The notes beneath the pieces are model-generated. The model had not been told where the DNA came from, did no database searches, and saw only the letters and a program-made list of their open reading frames with translations. From the NCBI GenBank assembly GCA_014804225.1, contig JAAVAF010000021.1, positions 1 to 24,622 of the forward strand: DNA of 24,622 nucleotides. The letters are read 5' to 3'. Both the position numbers and the translations under genes were made by a program. Source of the DNA: Lachnospiraceae bacterium (lineage in GTDB: Bacteria; Bacillota; Clostridia; Lachnospirales; Lachnospiraceae). Positions 22,306-24,622 of this stretch are shown here, in pieces (the first letter of the stretch is position 1; each line of letters starts with the position of its first letter).

Positions 22306-23604
22306 TTACTCAATGCCCAAATAGCTTATGTTCAAATCCACGCGTCCCTCAATACCGGCAACCGAACCACTTGAGGTATACTGCCACATATCATAATGTC
22401 CGTCATATTCCGGCGTCTGCCTGTACTCGGCAAGCCAGATTTTCTGGTCGTTTAATTCGTCTTGGTTGAGATTATTCAAATACCAGTTTCTGCTCGCATA
22501 TACGCCCGATATCATTCCTGCATTTTCAATCGTTTTACAAAATGCATTCACCACTGCCGTACGCGTACCCGGATCAAGGTCGTCCGCCCTTCCGTTTCCA
22601 CCAGCGCCCTCTGTATCGATAAAGACAGGGTATTCAAGCTTCGTATCCCCCAAAAGCGACACGACCATACTCGCCTCCTCCACGGCTTCCACCAAGTCAA
22701 CCGCCTGTGTAAAGAAGTAAACGCCTACTTTGATGCCTGCCTTTCTTGCACCCTCAAGATTTTTAAAGAAATAGGGATCCTTAACAAGCCAGCCTGAGGT
22801 CGAGCCTCTGTAACCGCAGCGGATAATCGCAAAATCCACGCCCTCCGCCTTTACAATTTCCCAATCAATCTCCTTGTTCCACTTTGATACGTCAATACCA
22901 AGCTGTACCGCATTTTCACGCTCCTCCTCCATATCAAGAAGCGCAGTGTACTGCGTATCGTCCTCGTCCATGCTGTCAATTTCATCGTTTTCCGTGTCAT
23001 CCTTTGCGACATCGACCTCGTCCTCAGAATGCACAAAAAACGAAATATCGTCAATCACCGTGTAAGATACAATAGATTTTACACGCACATTCACAGGTGC
23101 TTCAGGCACATCATAGCCCTCGACTGCATTTAACGATACTTTATATTCTCCCGGCTTGATATCGGAAATGCGGATCACGCCGTCCTTGTCCTCATCGACA
23201 TATGCCCCCGTATCCTCCACAACCACCGTAAATTCCTGCCCGATTACCGCATCGCCTTTATCGTCAATTACCTTCACACGGATATCACGCTCTACAGAGC
23301 TTGCAAGCAGCGTCAGCTCCTTAATCGGATTTCCGGATTCGTCCACCCGCGTCTCCTCCACTGCGACAGACTGCGATGCGTCATTGTCAAAAAATGTATC
23401 GTCCCTTAAAAACGCTGATAAATCGGCGCCGCTCACCTTGCCGTCCGCCTCAATGCCTTGCTCTACAGAGTCTGCGACATCTTGTCCTTTTTTCTTCTCT
23501 TTTCCCATAAGCTGATTGAAATTTACCGCCACCACAGCCGCCATAATGACAACCAACGCGCAAAGAACAATCAAAATGGAAATGCGTTTTGCCTTAGAGT
23601 CCAT
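22306..23604 (-). CDS. Membrane-anchored GH25 muramidase with an N-terminal Ig/SpaA-like domain
   Basis: GH25 enzymes cut the MurNAc-GlcNAc bond of peptidoglycan. The 432-residue protein has a short basic start, one membrane helix (about 9-29, SILIVLCALVVIMAAVVAVNF), a beta-rich domain resembling SpaA/Cna-B modules (about 100-180, IRVKVIDDKGDAVIG onward to YKVSLNAVEGY), an acidic Asp/Glu-rich linker (about 192-228) and the GH25 domain (about 235-430). The last shows LGIDVSKWN, AIIRCGYRG, YFFTQ, the catalytic FIDTEG with Asp330 and Glu332, GVYASRNWY, and WQYTSSGSVAGI with VDLNISY. The ATG at 23602-23604 is chosen because AGAGG lies six bases upstream; a TTG two codons earlier has no spacer. 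It overlaps rfbA by 11 bases. A role in opening the wall for polymer attachment or export is inferred. Confidence 0.9.
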   Translation of the reverse strand: MDSKAKRISILIVLCALVVIMAAVVAVNFNQLMGKEKKKGQDVADSVEQGIEADGKVSGADLSAFLRDDTFFDNDASQSVAVEETRVDESGNPIKELTLLASSVERDIRVKVIDDKGDAVIGQEFTVVVEDTGAYVDEDKDGVIRISDIKPGEYKVSLNAVEGYDVPEAPVNVRVKSIVSYTVIDDISFFVHSEDEVDVAKDDTENDEIDSMDEDDTQYTALLDMEEERENAVQLGIDVSKWNKEIDWEIVKAEGVDFAIIRCGYRGSTSGWLVKDPYFFKNLEGARKAGIKVGVYFFTQAVDLVEAVEEASMVVSLLGDTKLEYPVFIDTEGAGGNGRADDLDPGTRTAVVNAFCKTIENAGMISGVYASRNWYLNNLNQDELNDQKIWLAEYRQTPEYDGHYDMWQYTSSGSVAGIEGRVDLNISYLGIE

Positions 23605-24463
23605 TTGCAACCTCTACCAGATATTTTCCGTATTCCGTTTTCATTAACGGCTCGGCAAGTTTTAATAACTGTTCTTTTGTGATAAAGCCTCTCTTGTAAG
23701 CAATTTCTTCAATACACGAAATATATAAGCCCTGTCTTTTTTGGAATGCACACACAAAATCAGACGCGTCAAGAAGCGAATCGTGATTTCCCGTGTCCAG
23801 CCATGCAAAACCGCGCCCCATCGTCTCAACAGTCAGCGTGCCGCGCTGTAAATATTCGTTATTAATGCTTGTGATTTCAATTTCCCCTCTTGCCGAAGGT
23901 TTTACGTTTTTTGCAATCTCCACGACATCATTGTCGTAAAAATAAAGTCCCGGAACCGCGTAATTACTCTTTGGATTTTGAGGCTTTTCTTCAATCGAAA
24001 TCGCCTTTCCGTTCTCGTCAAACTCCACAACGCCGTACTCTCTGGGGTCTCTGACATAGTACCCGAAAATCGTCGCGCCGCTCTCCTTTGCCGCCACTCT
24101 TTGCAGCAGCTTTGAAAAGCTCTGACCGTAGAAGATATTATCGCCAAGCACAAGCGCTACGGAATCCTTGCCGATAAAGTCCGCACCGATAATAAATGCG
24201 TCAGCAAGGCCTCTTGGCTGTTCCTGTATGGCATACTGCATATTGAGCCCAAGCTGCTCTCCCGTTCCAAAAAGCTCCTCAAACACGGGCAAATCCCGCG
24301 GTGTCGAAATGATTAAAATATCCCGTATTCCAGCAAGCATCAGTGTTGAGAGCGGATAATAAATCATCGGTTTATCATATACCGGCATAATCTGCTTTGA
24401 GATTGCCTTTGTAAGCGGATAAAGTCTTGTTCCCGAGCCGCCCGCTAAAATGATTCCCTTCAT
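23594..24463 (-). CDS. rfbA: Glucose-1-phosphate thymidylyltransferase
   Basis: RmlA makes dTDP-glucose from dTTP and glucose-1-phosphate, first step of the dTDP-L-rhamnose pathway. The 289-residue protein is full length: it begins MKGIILAGGSGTRLYPLTKAISKQIMPV split by the nucleotide-binding loop, and includes PMIYYPLSTLMLAGI, QEQPRGLADAF, LVLGDNIFYG, SIEEKPQNPKSNYAVPGLYFYD, and the ending GRGFAWLDTGNHDSLL plus helical tail. The ATG at 24461-24463 has GGAGG ten bases upstream; the longer open frame upstream is not used. It lies 80 bases after rfbB. Its stop overlaps the start of the muramidase gene, indicating a single transcript. Confidence 0.97.
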   Translation of the reverse strand: MKGIILAGGSGTRLYPLTKAISKQIMPVYDKPMIYYPLSTLMLAGIRDILIISTPRDLPVFEELFGTGEQLGLNMQYAIQEQPRGLADAFIIGADFIGKDSVALVLGDNIFYGQSFSKLLQRVAAKESGATIFGYYVRDPREYGVVEFDENGKAISIEEKPQNPKSNYAVPGLYFYDNDVVEIAKNVKPSARGEIEITSINNEYLQRGTLTVETMGRGFAWLDTGNHDSLLDASDFVCAFQKRQGLYISCIEEIAYKRGFITKEQLLKLAEPLMKTEYGKYLVEVANGL

Positions 24464-24511
24464 AACCGTAAAACCTCCAATTCTATTAAACTCCATAAAG
24501 AATGCAGAAAA

Positions 24512-24531
24512 GAATGTCCCTTTTGACATTC
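24512..24531 (-). other. Hairpin between rfbB and rfbA
   Basis: GAATGTC pairs with GACATTC (seven bases, loop of six) in the 80-base gap between rfbB and rfbA. On the minus strand TTTT follows the stem, so it could be a weak attenuator or a stability element that tunes rfbA relative to rfbB. Confidence 0.4.
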
Positions 24532-24543
24532 CTTCCGCTATCT

Positions 24544-24622
24544 TTATTGATACATTTCTGCGTAATATTTTTGGTAGTCACCACTTGTGACATTCTTCAT
24601 CCAATCCTCGTGCTCAAAGTAC
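24544..24622 (-). CDS. rfbB: C-terminus of dTDP-glucose 4,6-dehydratase (partial)
   Basis: The last 25 codons are in the window, reading YFEHEDWMKNVTSG then DYQKYYAEMYQ and TAA at 24544-24546. The W-x-x-x-V-T-S-G-x-Y-Q-x-Y-Y-x-x-M-Y ending is the well-known C-terminal pattern of RmlB, which makes dTDP-4-keto-6-deoxyglucose. The position beside rfbA supports this. The rest lies beyond the right edge. Confidence 0.88.
   Translation of the reverse strand, partial: YFEHEDWMKNVTSGDYQKYYAEMYQ

Overview
The window is a dense cell-surface polysaccharide locus in which every convincing gene lies on the minus strand, so transcription runs from the right end of the window to the left. Moderate base composition, strong GGAGG-type ribosome binding sites, UUG and GUG starts, a LytR-CpsA-Psr (LCP) ligase and a membrane-anchored GH25 muramidase all point to a Gram-positive Firmicute. 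The protein style (polyprenyl glycosylphosphotransferase beginning MIRDNQKY, long two-module GT2 proteins, PGM/PMM-type phosphomutase) suggests Lachnospiraceae (a Roseburia or Butyrivibrio-like clostridium). That placement is inference; no rRNA gene is present to test it.

Right part (24622 to 10977): a tightly packed operon. It opens with the end of rfbB (rmlB), then rfbA (rmlA), a GH25 muramidase, rfbC (rmlC), an ABC-2 permease and its ATPase (wzm/wzt), a methyltransferase-kinase fusion, and three very large GT2 glycosyltransferases. Gaps are mostly 2 to 110 bp, and rfbA overlaps the muramidase gene. rmlD is not in the window.

Middle (10976 to 5982): a phosphoglucomutase/phosphomannomutase gene with a plausible promoter of its own and a clear terminator. 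It is followed by a gtrA-type flippase gene framed by striking hairpins, a GT2 gene broken by one in-frame TAG codon, and an intact GT2 gene.

Left part (5981 to 1): a good sigma-A-like promoter and three short palindromic repeats precede the initiating polyprenyl-phosphate sugar phosphotransferase (WbaP/CpsE-like). An LCP ligase with a terminator, another GT2 rhamnosyltransferase-like gene, glmS, and the start of an unidentified membrane protein follow.

How the genes may work together (inference from families): PGM, RmlA, RmlB and RmlC supply dTDP-sugar precursors toward dTDP-rhamnose, and GlmS supplies amino sugars. The WbaP-like enzyme primes undecaprenyl phosphate and the GT2 enzymes extend the chain. 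The methyltransferase-kinase may cap the non-reducing end, and the Wzt C-terminal domain may read that cap so that Wzm/Wzt exports finished chains. LCP would then join the polymer to peptidoglycan. This resembles WbdD-controlled O-antigen export and the Geobacillus S-layer glycan clusters, rebuilt in a Gram-positive wall context; it is the most interesting aspect of the window. No CRISPR array, tRNA, rRNA, insertion sequence or phage gene was seen. No gene-free stretch exceeds 300 bp.
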